A stretch of 64,000 bases of DNA from Cognatiluteimonas lumbrici (GCF_006476065.1 NZ_ML636798.1:124001-188000), one strand, 5' to 3'. Counted from the stretch's first letter, positions 50,081-57,309 are shown. The notes: a model not told the origin generated them from the letters alone. Program-made: numbers and translations.

Positions 50081-50686
50081 TTACCTCTGAGATGGAGGAG
50101 GGGGCGTTGGATAGACCTCCAGGGGCGAAACCAGATCATCCCTCGGAAAGTCGTCCGGTACCGGCTCGCCGCGGATGATTGACTTCACCACGTCCACCGC
50201 GGGCGACCGTTTGAGGTCCTCATGGTAGTGGTCACGGGTGAGGTCGAGCAGTGCCACATCCGTGCCCCACGGATGCAGCTCCGGTCCGCTTTGCGATGTG
50301 GCCGCCAGGTAGACCTGGCCTACGCTCATGCGTATGGATCCGCAGTTGCGGAAGCTGTACCTGATGCGTTTGAACGAAGCGCCATCACCCCTCAGTGAAT
50401 CCACAACCCGGATGTGGGCGACGATGTATTCCGTGTAGGCGGCGCCGCCCAATGGCTCGCGGATGTAGGACGCGCTCGTCACCTGGAAAACGAAGACGTT
50501 GGGAGCGGCCGACACGATGTCCCTGAAGGCGGTCTTCGGAGGGTCGGCACAGGCGAGTGCTGCCCCAACCGGCGCCAGGCTTAGAACTCCTATCAGGAAC
50601 ATGTTCTTGCCGCGCCTCGAAAAGGCGATAAAGCAGAAGAACACCAGGAGCAACAGCACCACACCGAAGAAGATCAGGTCCCCCAT
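50081..50686 (-). CDS. Membrane-anchored hypothetical protein
   Basis: A 201-residue protein with an N-terminal membrane segment (MGDLIFFGVVLLLLVFFCFIA) and a second hydrophobic, signal-like stretch ([18 protein letters not shown]). The extracytoplasmic domain has VFVFQVTSASYIREPLG and a Pro-rich end, an OB-fold-like pattern as in TIMP-like secreted proteins. GGGGAG seven bases before the ATG at 50686 fixes the start. It lies between two attC relics, so it was probably a cassette. Confidence 0.68.
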   Translation of the reverse strand: MGDLIFFGVVLLLLVFFCFIAFSRRGKNMFLIGVLSLAPVGAALACADPPKTAFRDIVSAAPNVFVFQVTSASYIREPLGGAAYTEYIVAHIRVVDSLRGDGASFKRIRYSFRNCGSIRMSVGQVYLAATSQSGPELHPWGTDVALLDLTRDHYHEDLKRSPAVDVVKSIIRGEPVPDDFPRDDLVSPLEVYPTPPPPSQR

Positions 50687-50702
50687 GAGCTCCCCTTGAA
50701 AC

Positions 50703-50735
50703 GTGACACTCCAATGCAAGCCGCATCGTCAGGCC
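50703..50735 (-). other. Collapsed attC relic
   Basis: TGACACTCCAATGCAAGCC and GCATCG match the left end of family A attC, followed directly by GTCAGGCC, a mutated right core. The mutated core provides the TGA stop of the gene to its right. Confidence 0.55.
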
Positions 50736-51064
50736 CCGCCGAGCCGAACAAGCGGCAGGTGAGGATAGATCAGGTAGGCGGCCAATGGGACGCCAATGCC
50801 AATTGCGAGCATGCGAATCGCGCCGCGCATATCACGGAAGCGGGAGGGCAGGGCAAGGACTACGGATAGGGCGAGGCAGGCAACGGACAGTCCCAGGACC
50901 GCAAACCACAGCAGGCCCTCGAGAACGTCGGCAACGCCATAGGGCTCGCCTGGAGCGGGCAGCCAATTCGGCTGCACCAATGAGCGGTACAGCAGGGAAA
51001 TGACCAGCAGCAGCACGCAGCTGACGCCTAACAGGAATGGGATGCGAACGATCAAGGTTTGCAT
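50729..51064 (-). CDS. Membrane protein of a three-gene block
   Basis: A 111-residue protein with about three hydrophobic segments (FLLGVSCVLLLVISLLYRSL; LEGLLWFAVLGLSVACLALS; AIGIGVPLAAYLIYP). Unrecognised. It follows the next gene on the right by one base. Its stop codon lies in a collapsed attC relic. Confidence 0.65.
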   Translation of the reverse strand: MQTLIVRIPFLLGVSCVLLLVISLLYRSLVQPNWLPAPGEPYGVADVLEGLLWFAVLGLSVACLALSVVLALPSRFRDMRGAIRMLAIGIGVPLAAYLIYPHLPLVRLGGA

Positions 51065-51065
51065 G

Positions 51066-51431
51066 CTAGACCTGCACGGCATAGTACGTAGCGTACTGGC
51101 CAGCCAAGGTAAGCATGCCGGCCGCCAGCATGGCGGCAAGGAACAGCAGCGTCGCAATCGCCCCCGACTTGGCGCCTCGAGACCTGAAGAAGTAGTAGGT
51201 CAGCCCGACAATGGCAATTGCAAAAACGCCGGCGTCCAGCCAAGGGGAGGTCTTGTAGCCACGCTGCTTTGAATCGATCCGATACCAGGCAAAGAGAAGG
51301 ACGGCTCCGCTAATCACATGGAACCAGTCGATCGGGGACTGGGAGGCGCCAGGCCAGTAATACTGGGCGATCGCGCCGGTGGCGAACGAAAGCCCGGCGA
51401 TCACCAGGGCTATGGTGGGTTTCGGGCTCAT
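51066..51431 (-). CDS. Membrane protein of a three-gene block
   Basis: A 121-residue protein with four predicted membrane segments (TIALVIAGLSFATGAIA; WFHVISGAVLLFAWY; AGVFAIAIVGLTYYFF; ATLLFLAAMLAAGMLTLAG). Unrecognised. Its ATG overlaps the stop of the gene to the right (ATGA). Confidence 0.68.
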   Translation of the reverse strand: MSPKPTIALVIAGLSFATGAIAQYYWPGASQSPIDWFHVISGAVLLFAWYRIDSKQRGYKTSPWLDAGVFAIAIVGLTYYFFRSRGAKSGAIATLLFLAAMLAAGMLTLAGQYATYYAVQV

Positions 51432-51826
51432 GAGGTCTTGGCAGCTTCGCGGAGCCGCCCAACACTGCGTTCGAGTGCGACCGCACCGCCGCTGAAGAAG
51501 GTTCGAATCAGCCTGGGGACGTGGTGCAGTGGCATGTCCATGACTGTCCTGGTCACGGTGCGCCGCCACAGGAACCCCAGAACCCTGCTTGGAAAGTGGT
51601 GGTGGACCAAGGCCGTCGTTGGTCCAGGGCACACATGAAGAATCTGGCCGTCCCCACGGACCATGCCAATCCCCGCTGGGCAAGCATCCAGGCCGCTTTC
51701 CTCTCGCTCCCGCATGGAAGCATCCTCAGTCAGCCAATCGTGCGCCTGGAGGGAGTCGAGCACGGAGCCGACGTCTGCTCGCAAAGCCCGCCAGGAGAGA
51801 TCCGATGATTGGAGCCAACACTCCAT
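51428..51826 (-). CDS. Hypothetical protein, first gene of a three-gene block
   Basis: A 132-residue soluble-looking protein (MECWLQSSDLSWRALRADVG; TALVHHHFPSRVLGFLWRRT). Unrecognised. Its ATG lies five bases from a truncated attC, the normal cassette spacing, but no attC separates it from the following two coupled genes. Confidence 0.62.
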   Translation of the reverse strand: MECWLQSSDLSWRALRADVGSVLDSLQAHDWLTEDASMREREESGLDACPAGIGMVRGDGQILHVCPGPTTALVHHHFPSRVLGFLWRRTVTRTVMDMPLHHVPRLIRTFFSGGAVALERSVGRLREAAKTS

Positions 51827-51830
51827 AGCT

Positions 51831-51925
51831 GCCCAACACTCAAGTTGAGCCGCATCGTGCAGCGGGGTGGGCCGGGTGGCAAGCTTTACCTGCCGCCTGG
51901 GCCAGCCTGCGGAACGATGCCGGCG
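51831..51925 (-). other. Truncated attC site (family A)
   Basis: Starts with core GCCCAAC and follows the family A sequence through ACCTGCCGCCTGGGCC and CGGAACGATG, then diverges at 51926; the right core is lost. Substitutions have accumulated in the arm (CAAGTTGAGCC for CAAGTTAAGCC). Confidence 0.85.
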
Positions 51926-52133
51926 CGAAACATTTCGTCCGATACAACGCGGCTCCCCGAGCAGACAGCGGCTAGCTTACTCATGACGATTTCCGCCCGC
52001 TTTGGTGCGCACAAGCCGATAGAAGTGTTGTCAGGAACATCAGCGACAAAGCACGCATGACTATCCTCTCGGGGTCGCCGGTCAGCGGGTCGTCGGAGTC
52101 GTTGCCCCAGCGAATGACTTCGAACAGCCGCAT
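51886..52133 (-). pseudogene. Possible frameshifted cassette gene
   Basis: An ATG at 52133, overlapping the cupin stop, opens a frame MRLFEVIRWGNDSDDPLTGD that ends at 51981 after 50 residues. A different frame continues with DSHACFVADVPDNTSIG and on to a TAA at 51886 inside the truncated attC. Joining the two near 52060 gives one plausible protein of about 80 residues. Both frames are short, so this could also be two unrelated small ORFs or chance. Confidence 0.35.
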
Positions 52134-52471
52134 CACACGCGGTCGCCATGGCTCGGCGGCGCGGACACGACGAGGAACTCCAGGTCCTCCGTGCCGTCGT
52201 TGGCGAGTTGGTGCGGCAGCCCCGGCGGAACCGGGTATCCCTCGCCGGGGCCGAGCTGCACGATCCGGCCGTCAACCTCGAGCGTTGCGACGCCGGAGAG
52301 GACATGGAAGAACTGGTAGGCGTGCCGGTGGTAGTGCCGAACCTCACGCCGGCCAGGAGGCACGCGCTCCTGGATCACGCTCAATCCCGGCGACTTGAGC
52401 AGGTGCCAGCCATCGCAGTCGCCACCCCAGATGTAATGCTCGGCGTTGTGGCGGCTGATGACGCCGGTCAT
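52133..52471 (-). CDS. Cupin-domain protein
   Basis: A 112-residue single-domain cupin. The metal-binding motif 1 is RHYHRHAYQFFHVLSG and motif 2 is PGEGYPVPPGLPHQLAN, with all histidines in place. ATG 52471 is preferred to a GTG at 52480 because GGGG lies at good spacing. Substrate unknown. The collapsed attC at 52491 upstream suggests cassette origin. Confidence 0.85.
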   Translation of the reverse strand: MTGVISRHNAEHYIWGGDCDGWHLLKSPGLSVIQERVPPGRREVRHYHRHAYQFFHVLSGVATLEVDGRIVQLGPGEGYPVPPGLPHQLANDGTEDLEFLVVSAPPSHGDRV

Positions 52472-52490
52472 AGGTGCCACCCCGCTGCTA

Positions 52491-52518
52491 GCCCAACGGC
52501 AACGCCCTTGCGTTGGGC
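52491..52518 (-). other. Collapsed attC: two core boxes only
   Basis: GCCCAAC (52491-52497) and GTTGGGC (52512-52518) face each other across 14 bases. It occupies the exact junction where an attC belongs, between the cupin start and the VOC stop. Confidence 0.55.
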
Positions 52519-52525
52519 GGGCCGT

Positions 52526-52876
52526 TCACAAATGCTCAAGGACATTGAGGAGCCTACCAAAGGGGTCGCGCACATAGAAGCGACGAACGCCCCACGGCTC
52601 TTCCACAGGTCCGTACTCGATGTCGATACCAGCTTGCCGGGCCCTGCTCAAAGCACTGGATAGATCATCGACCTCAACGGACAGGTCGGGAACCGGCGTG
52701 CCAGAGCCACCCTGCGATGCAACGCTGATTTGAACAGTCATCTCCTGGCTTGAACCGAACGTCTGGATCCATCCGTGATCCATCAGTAGGTCCAGGCCCA
52801 GTAGATCCTGATAGAAGGCCTGGGCCGCTGCAGGATCAGGAGCTTCAATGTTGGCGACGACGCGCAGGACTTTCAT
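52526..52876 (-). CDS. VOC-family (glyoxalase/bleomycin-resistance fold) protein
   Basis: A 116-residue VOC protein: MKVLRVVANIEAPDPAAAQA, FYQDLLGLDL near residues 21-30, and the terminal GVRRFYVRDPFGRLLNVLEH with the typical metal-site Glu. This fold covers glyoxalases, dioxygenases and antibiotic-binding proteins; the specific role cannot be read. Such genes are common integron cassettes. Confidence 0.88.
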   Translation of the reverse strand: MKVLRVVANIEAPDPAAAQAFYQDLLGLDLLMDHGWIQTFGSSQEMTVQISVASQGGSGTPVPDLSVEVDDLSSALSRARQAGIDIEYGPVEEPWGVRRFYVRDPFGRLLNVLEHL

Positions 52877-52877
52877 G

Positions 52878-52933
52878 GCCCTGCCGCCAGGGCCGGCCTG
52901 CGGAACGATGTTGGCTTGAACGCAATGTTAGGG
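52878..52933 (-). other. Truncated attC site, right half (family A)
   Basis: CCTGCCGCCAGGGCCGGCC through CGGAACGATGTTGGCTTGAA to core GTTAGGG (52927-52933). The left half is missing, and the adjacent VOC ATG directly abuts the truncation. The core provides the TAA stop of the next gene. Confidence 0.85.
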
Positions 52934-53260
52934 CTCACCGCCGCCACCTTGATAGTTGAAGGCGAGAACAGCCGAAGCTTCGAATAAGGTGGCAAGCTCT
53001 GCGCCTTGGCAGCACGTTCGAAGATCCTGTTGCATCTGACGAAACGGAATTCTGGCCAAGCTGGATTGGAAGGTGGCAGGAACGATGGCGACGATGCGAC
53101 CCGCTACCCAGTACTCGAGCTTTTCGGTTTCGTCACCCGGAGGAAGGGAAAGGTATGTGCTGCAGGTTATGTTGGCGGTGGACATCAAGTGCATTGGCAC
53201 GTCCGAAGCACCCACGCCGAACGGTAGCAAGCTGAAGAAGAGCGCAAGTCCGTAGCGCAT
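52928..53260 (-). CDS. Secreted hypothetical cassette protein
   Basis: A 110-residue protein with signal peptide MRYGLALFFSLLPFGVGAS and a mature domain containing two-Cys segment CCQGAELATLFEASAVLAFN. Unrecognised. TAA comes from the attC core. GGAGG seven bases before the ATG supports the start. Confidence 0.68.
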   Translation of the reverse strand: MRYGLALFFSLLPFGVGASDVPMHLMSTANITCSTYLSLPPGDETEKLEYWVAGRIVAIVPATFQSSLARIPFRQMQQDLRTCCQGAELATLFEASAVLAFNYQGGGGEP

Positions 53261-53275
53261 AAGATCCTCCCTGAG

Positions 53276-53294
53276 GCCTAACGCACTGTCAGGC
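53276..53294 (-). other. Collapsed attC: two core boxes only
   Basis: GCCTAAC (53276-53282) is followed after five bases by GTCAGGC (53288-53294), a mutated core. Both flanks match those of intact attC junctions (GAGGCCTAACGC; GGCCGCA). The mutated core supplies TGA for the gene at right. Confidence 0.6.
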
Positions 53295-53582
53295 CGCACG
53301 CGTACGCTTCCGTTTGGTCACCAGCGTACCGAATTGCCCACTGGCGACGCCGAGCAAGCCGCATTGGAGCCCGACAAGCAGCGGGTTCTCTACGTACGAG
53401 ATACCGTAGTAGACCGCCAAGCTGAAGAACGCGACGAAGAACACGACAGAGATGATCGAGCGAATGAGGCCTGGGCTGTCAAGACGCTTGAGTGCGTATT
53501 CGATCGGCGCCGAAAATGCCATTGCGACGAAAGCGGCGGCGCCTAATGTCAGTGCAGCAGCTTGCCATTTCTCAGGGGTCAT
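53289..53582 (-). CDS. Membrane protein cassette
   Basis: A 97-residue protein with hydrophobic segments ALTLGAAAFVAMAFSAPIEY, IISVVFFVAFFSLAVYYGIS and LLVGLQCGLLGVASGQFG, ending in a basic tail TKRKRTRAA. Unrecognised. The ATG lies 14 bases from the attC at 53596. Confidence 0.72.
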   Translation of the reverse strand: MTPEKWQAAALTLGAAAFVAMAFSAPIEYALKRLDSPGLIRSIISVVFFVAFFSLAVYYGISYVENPLLVGLQCGLLGVASGQFGTLVTKRKRTRAA

Positions 53583-53595
53583 AGATCCTCCTGCG

Positions 53596-53707
53596 GCCTA
53601 ACACTCAAGTTAAGCCGCATCGTGCAGCGGGGTGGGCCAGGTGGCAAGCTCTACCTGCCGCCTGGGCCAGCCCGCGGAACGGTGTCGGCTTGAATGAATT
53701 GTTAGGC
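53596..53707 (-). other. attC site 9 (family A)
   Basis: 112 bp. Minus-strand core GTTAGGC is at 53596-53602 and the opposing GCCTAAC box at 53701-53707. Inner arms CAAGTTAAGCC and GGCTTGAA pair, and the central stem GCCAGGTGGCAAGC...GCCGCCTGGGC is imperfect, as in attC hairpins. Confidence 0.93.
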
Positions 53708-53713
53708 CGCATG

Positions 53714-54127
53714 CTACCGCAGCCACATGAGGTAGTCGCAATGTCCTTCCTGGGCCTTGCAGAAGAAGGCCCAAGTTGAGTCCTCGTCGCGGAAAGACCA
53801 TGCGGAGTACCCACGGCGGGTGTATGCCCCAACTGTTGCCTCCCAGTCGGCGAAACGGCTAGTAGTTGGGGCTCCTTTGGACAGTCGCTTGAAAAGCCAA
53901 TCCGCGTCCGCGGGGTTGAAGGAGAACTCTCCCTCAGAAATGTTTACGTCTAGATCGTTCTCAGTGCGGATCTTGGTAGTCGAGGCGGGCAACACTTCAG
54001 GTAGCCACCCGCGATCGAAAAGTCCGTCGGCTCTAGCTTCTTCAAGCGTCCCGTACCGACTCGTAACCGTGTATGGCTCGCACCCGAGCAAGGAAAGCAG
54101 CACTCCGATTGCGACGATGCGTTTCAT
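53714..54127 (-). CDS. Lipoprotein cassette
   Basis: A 137-residue predicted lipoprotein: MKRIVAIGVLLSLLGC, with Cys at residue 16. The mature domain has YGTLEEARADGLFDRGWLPE and DVNISEGEFSFNPADADWLF, a pattern of conserved bacterial hypothetical proteins. The start is four bases from the next attC. Base composition is clearly less GC-rich than core genes. Confidence 0.8.
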   Translation of the reverse strand: MKRIVAIGVLLSLLGCEPYTVTSRYGTLEEARADGLFDRGWLPEVLPASTTKIRTENDLDVNISEGEFSFNPADADWLFKRLSKGAPTTSRFADWEATVGAYTRRGYSAWSFRDEDSTWAFFCKAQEGHCDYLMWLR

Positions 54128-54130
54128 GCG

Positions 54131-54242
54131 GCCTAACGCTCAAGTTAAGCCGCATCGTGCAGCGGGGTGGACCAGGTGGCAAGCTCTACCTGCCGCCTGG
54201 GCCGGCCTGCGGAACGATGTCGGCTTGAACGCATTGTTAGGC
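54131..54242 (-). other. attC site 8 (family A)
   Basis: 112 bp; GCCTAAC at 54131-54137 and GTTAGGC at 54236-54242. It provides the TAA stop of the DUF4279 gene on its right. One arm base differs from the family consensus (GTGGACCAGG). Confidence 0.93.
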
Positions 54243-54680
54243 CGCCCCCGGCTCATCGTCTTGACCGTATACATCAAAATCCAGCCCTACGCCAAGCGCA
54301 CCGAACTTGCTCAGCAGGCTGGGACTAAGCTCGAATCCGGTGTTAAAGCTCTCTAGGAAAAAGCCAATGAAGAGCTTCACTGATCCACCCGATCGCGTGT
54401 GATCAGTCAAAAATGTACTGTGTTCCGTTAGCCAGTTAGCGATATGGGACAGGCCGCTCTCAATGTTCTCGTGAAGGGATGTGTCCAGCGGGGCCGTCCA
54501 GTACGACTCGCCACGAGTCCCTTTGAGTGGCCTGCCACGAGGTGTAGCGCGAGCATCCCCAGCTTCCCATTGTCGAGACGGCACTAAGCCAAACTCACGC
54601 GAGCAATTAGAGAGATCCGCCGTTGGATGCACCATGCGGAGAGATGCTTTGAACCGATAAGGTTGGGGTTCTAGCTCCAT
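54237..54680 (-). CDS. DUF4279 cassette protein (first of two)
   Basis: A 147-residue protein: FKASLRMVHPTADLSNCSRE, GRPLKGTRGESYWTAP and the acidic LGVGLDFDVYGQ end match DUF4279, a domain often found beside polymorphic toxin immunity genes. Stop within the attC core. A second DUF4279 gene is the next cassette to the right, with only moderate similarity. Confidence 0.8.
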   Translation of the reverse strand: MELEPQPYRFKASLRMVHPTADLSNCSREFGLVPSRQWEAGDARATPRGRPLKGTRGESYWTAPLDTSLHENIESGLSHIANWLTEHSTFLTDHTRSGGSVKLFIGFFLESFNTGFELSPSLLSKFGALGVGLDFDVYGQDDEPGAA

Positions 54681-54683
54681 GCG

Positions 54684-54795
54684 GCCTAACGCCTAAGTTA
54701 AGCCGAATTGCAGCGCGTAGCTGGCCACATGGCAAGCTTTTTCTGCCATGTGGACGGCGTAGCGATGCAATTTCGGCTTGAACGCAATGTTAGGC
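54684..54795 (-). other. attC site 7 (family B)
   Basis: 112 bp; GCCTAAC 54684-54690 and GTTAGGC 54789-54795. Arms GCCGAATTGCAGCGCGTAG and GCGATGCAATTTCGGC differ from family A. Confidence 0.93.
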
Positions 54796-54804
54796 CTCTG
54801 TCTG

Positions 54805-55224
54805 CTAGTCAGAACTGAGTTGATAGATGTCCAGCACAAGTTCAATCGATCGATCCGCCAACGCTGTAAGCGTCTCGGAAGGCAACGCAATCACCTCATT
54901 GCCCTCGGACATAAAGAATCCACAGAACAGGTCTAGCTGAAACTTAGGATCCAAGCTGCTCCAAATTGCCAGATCAGAAGGGAGAAGGTTAAGAATTGCG
55001 CGGATCTGTGAGTCTAGGTCGGCAGGCTCGCTTCTCTCCACCTCAATCCGCCACATCCCTTGTCTTGCAAGTCTCGGCCCGCCATCCTTTCCTCGACCTG
55101 GAAGTACGTCGCCCTTTGCGTAGGAATCAGTCGCGGTAACGCCCAATAACCCTTCGATCTCGGAAGGTACTAAAGTTTCTCCGAAGATGCGGAGGGTTAC
55201 GGTTGACTCACTTTGATGTGTCAT
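54805..55224 (-). CDS. DUF4279 cassette protein (second of two)
   Basis: A 139-residue protein: VTLRIFGETLVPSEIEGLLG, GMWRIEVERSEPADLDSQIR and SIELVLDIYQLSSD, a DUF4279 pattern. The ATG at 55224 lies three bases from the next attC and is preferred over an upstream in-frame start reading through that site. Visibly lower GC than the core. Confidence 0.82.
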   Translation of the reverse strand: MTHQSESTVTLRIFGETLVPSEIEGLLGVTATDSYAKGDVLPGRGKDGGPRLARQGMWRIEVERSEPADLDSQIRAILNLLPSDLAIWSSLDPKFQLDLFCGFFMSEGNEVIALPSETLTALADRSIELVLDIYQLSSD

Positions 55225-55227
55225 AAG

Positions 55228-55339
55228 GCCTAACACTCAAGTTAAGCCGCATCGTGCAGTGGGGTGGGCCAGGTGGCAAGCTCTACCTGCCGCCTGGGCC
55301 AGCCTGCGGAACGATGTCGGCTTGAATGCATTGTTAGGC
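55228..55339 (-). other. attC site 6 (family A)
   Basis: 112 bp; GCCTAAC 55228-55234 and GTTAGGC 55333-55339. It gives the TAA stop of the membrane gene on its right. Confidence 0.93.
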
Positions 55340-55789
55340 CTCTCGGTGCGCTCCGAGCTTACCCCGGTGGTCACCTTGTGGGCTTGAGGTGGAGGAGCTG
55401 GATTTGCCCCACAGAAGCCACGCGCAAGCGAACAGGAATGCGAGGTTTACTACTGCTACTGCAATGGCGCGGGACATGACGGACGGGAAGGCGAGCGAAA
55501 GGAAAGGAACAGCTCCAGCTCCAAACGTCCACGCGATCAGGGGGAAGGGAAGGAGTAGGTAGAGGCTCCAGCGTTTAATGCGGAGTGCACCCACGAGTGC
55601 AAGCATCGGTAGCAGAATGAAAAGGACGCGCAGCACGTCCATTGTGGTCTGCAGCAAACCGGGCGTGTACTGAAAGTTGGAGTAGCGAAGTTCAATGAAG
55701 GGCCACAAGAACACCCCTGGGATACTCAAAGCAGCCGTAAGCGCCAAGCACGCAAGCGCGGTTGTCGGGATATGTATGCGGCGCTTCAT
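55334..55789 (-). CDS. Membrane protein cassette
   Basis: A 151-residue protein with four predicted membrane helices (TALACLALTAALSIPGVFLW; VLRVLFILLPMLALVGAL; SLYLLLPFPLIAWTFGAGAV; IAVAVVNLAFLFACAWLLW) and a Ser-rich polar tail. Unrecognised. The ATG at 55789 is six bases from the attC; upstream frame would translate attC. Confidence 0.74.
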   Translation of the reverse strand: MKRRIHIPTTALACLALTAALSIPGVFLWPFIELRYSNFQYTPGLLQTTMDVLRVLFILLPMLALVGALRIKRWSLYLLLPFPLIAWTFGAGAVPFLSLAFPSVMSRAIAVAVVNLAFLFACAWLLWGKSSSSTSSPQGDHRGKLGAHREA

Positions 55790-55794
55790 AGGGA

Positions 55795-55905
55795 GCCTAA
55801 CGCTCAAGTTAGCCGCATCGTGCAGCGGGGTGGGCCAGGTGGCAAGCTTCACCTGCCGCCTGGGCCAGCCTGCGGAACGATGTCGGCTTGAACGCAATGT
55901 TAGGT
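55795..55905 (-). other. attC site 5 (family A, 111 bp)
   Basis: GCCTAAC 55795-55801 and GTTAGGT 55899-55905. One A is missing from the arm (CAAGTTAGCC), making it one base shorter than its siblings. Confidence 0.92.
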
Positions 55906-56184
55906 GCCATCGACAGCGTCACCCATTTTGGCCGGCCATCCGAAAACCTTAAGGTGGTGAATCAGGCGATTCTCAGAGTTATGCAGAGTTTGAGCCAGGT
56001 CGCCCGAGCCCCATGCCTCTGTAAAGAAATGATCGTGAGGGAAGTCGCCTGCTTCAACTCGTTCCGCGAGTCTCTCGAGCACTTTTGCCAAGAGCCTGAG
56101 ACCAGCCGGATTAGCATGCAGAAAGGCCTCGTCGCCGGAAGCGGAGGTTTCGAGCGACAGCCAATGATCGTTGCTTCTGCTCAT
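55900..56184 (-). CDS. Imm32-like immunity protein cassette
   Basis: A 94-residue protein whose centre HANPAGLRLLAKVLERLAER resembles Imm32-type immunity proteins (a 'GL..LA..L..LA' helix after a strand). Assignment is tentative. Its TAA stop is in the attC core and its ATG is three bases from the next attC. No cognate toxin is visible. Confidence 0.65.
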   Translation of the reverse strand: MSRSNDHWLSLETSASGDEAFLHANPAGLRLLAKVLERLAERVEAGDFPHDHFFTEAWGSGDLAQTLHNSENRLIHHLKVFGWPAKMGDAVDGT

Positions 56185-56187
56185 GGC

Positions 56188-56299
56188 GCCTAACGCCTAA
56201 GTTAAGCCGAATTGCAGCGCGTAGCTGGCAACATGGCAAGCTCTTTCTGCCATGTTGACGGCGTAGCGATGCAATTTCGGCTTGAACGCATTGTTAGAC
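56188..56299 (-). other. attC site 4 (family B)
   Basis: 112 bp; GCCTAAC 56188-56194 and GTTAGAC 56293-56299, with a one-base change in the right core. Confidence 0.93.
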
Positions 56300-56300
56300 A

Positions 56301-56876
56301 TCAGCCCTTTCTCCGGCCTTTGAACCAGTTGACCAGCTTTTTGACGTCGACTCCGAGTCCGCCCACGTTTGGCTCCAAGATTAGAGCGTCAACTAGGGCG
56401 CCGTGCTCACCTTTCCGCATCTCGCGAACGATCGTAAAGTCTTTGATCTTCCTGCGCTCCGTGATATCACCGAATATCTTCTCAAGAAGAACAACAACAT
56501 CTCCCGGGTTTTTGCATAGCTCTCGAATCTTAAGAAATATCAATGAGTCACTGATCTCGTTAGGCGGTTGTTTGCCATTGGAGTCAATGAAGTAGCTTGG
56601 ATGAATGGTCGTAATAAGAATGGCGGGGAGAACCGTACTTGGCCCTTGTCCATTTATCTCTACCCAGGAAAGGACCTCCGAGCAGAAATGACTATCGGGA
56701 AGCCCCTTGACCATTACCGCATCGTTTGCGGCACACATAGCAGCGATCCGCTCGAGGTTTGCCTTGAGAATGTCAGAAACCGGTTCGTTCCAATTGCAAT
56801 AGTCGAGGACGTACAAATAGTACGAGCGTGATTCAGACAGCGGCAGGTCAGAAACTGAGCTCACGTAAAGTCCCAA
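56301..56876 (-). CDS. Hypothetical cassette protein, TTG start
   Basis: A 191-residue soluble protein (SRSYYLYVLDYCNWNEPVSD; VVVLLEKIFGDITERRKIKD; GVDVKKLVNWFKGRRKG). Unrecognised. The frame opens with TTG at 56876, with GGGAG six bases before it; an in-frame GTG at 56864 is the alternative. This is among the most AT-rich genes in the window, suggesting a distant source. Confidence 0.7.
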   Translation of the reverse strand: MGLYVSSVSDLPLSESRSYYLYVLDYCNWNEPVSDILKANLERIAAMCAANDAVMVKGLPDSHFCSEVLSWVEINGQGPSTVLPAILITTIHPSYFIDSNGKQPPNEISDSLIFLKIRELCKNPGDVVVLLEKIFGDITERRKIKDFTIVREMRKGEHGALVDALILEPNVGGLGVDVKKLVNWFKGRRKG

Positions 56877-56892
56877 GTCACTCTCCCGTGAT

Positions 56893-57004
56893 GTCTAACG
56901 CTCAAGTTAAGCCGAATTGCAGCGCGTAGCCGGGCACATGGCAAGCTTTTTGTGCCATGTGGCTGGCGTAGCGATGCAATTTCGGCTTGAACGCATTGTT
57001 AGGC
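56893..57004 (-). other. attC site 3 (family B)
   Basis: 112 bp; GTCTAAC 56893-56899 and GTTAGGC 56998-57004. Confidence 0.93.
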
Positions 57005-57010
57005 TGCGCA

Positions 57011-57304
57011 TCATCGCCCCGCCCACTCGAGGAAAGTACCCAGGATTTCAGCGAGGTTGCGAACGCCGCCGGTTCCAACAAAGGCGCGAGACTCTACTCT
57101 GCAATGAATCCAATCCGGATCAGCCTCAGAGTCACCGCGCTCGAGCACCACAAAGTCACGCCCTTCAAGCTCAGTGTCCGCCAAGTCGATTCGAACGACC
57201 CAACCCGGATTGTCCAAGGTATCGATTTCAACGCCATACGAGTGCTCCCAGTCGCCGTCACAGTGGGACTGGTACCAATCTTGAAGTCGCTGAAGTTCGT
57301 TCAT
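57011..57304 (-). CDS. Imm53-family immunity protein cassette
   Basis: A 97-residue protein: MNELQRLQDWYQSHCDGDWE, HSYGVEIDTLDNPGWVVRID and a C-terminal FLEWAGR match Imm53, an immunity protein family of polymorphic toxin systems. The ATG at 57304 is close to the next attC; longer readings would translate that site. No toxin partner is in the window. Confidence 0.82.
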   Translation of the reverse strand: MNELQRLQDWYQSHCDGDWEHSYGVEIDTLDNPGWVVRIDLADTELEGRDFVVLERGDSEADPDWIHCRVESRAFVGTGGVRNLAEILGTFLEWAGR

Positions 57305-57309
57305 TAGCG

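Noticed and set aside
54693..54890. Minus-strand ORF reading through attC (contains AFKPKLHRYAVHMAEKACHV)
   Set aside because: This is translation of the attC site itself, which is conserved as DNA; similar frames appear at every family B attC.
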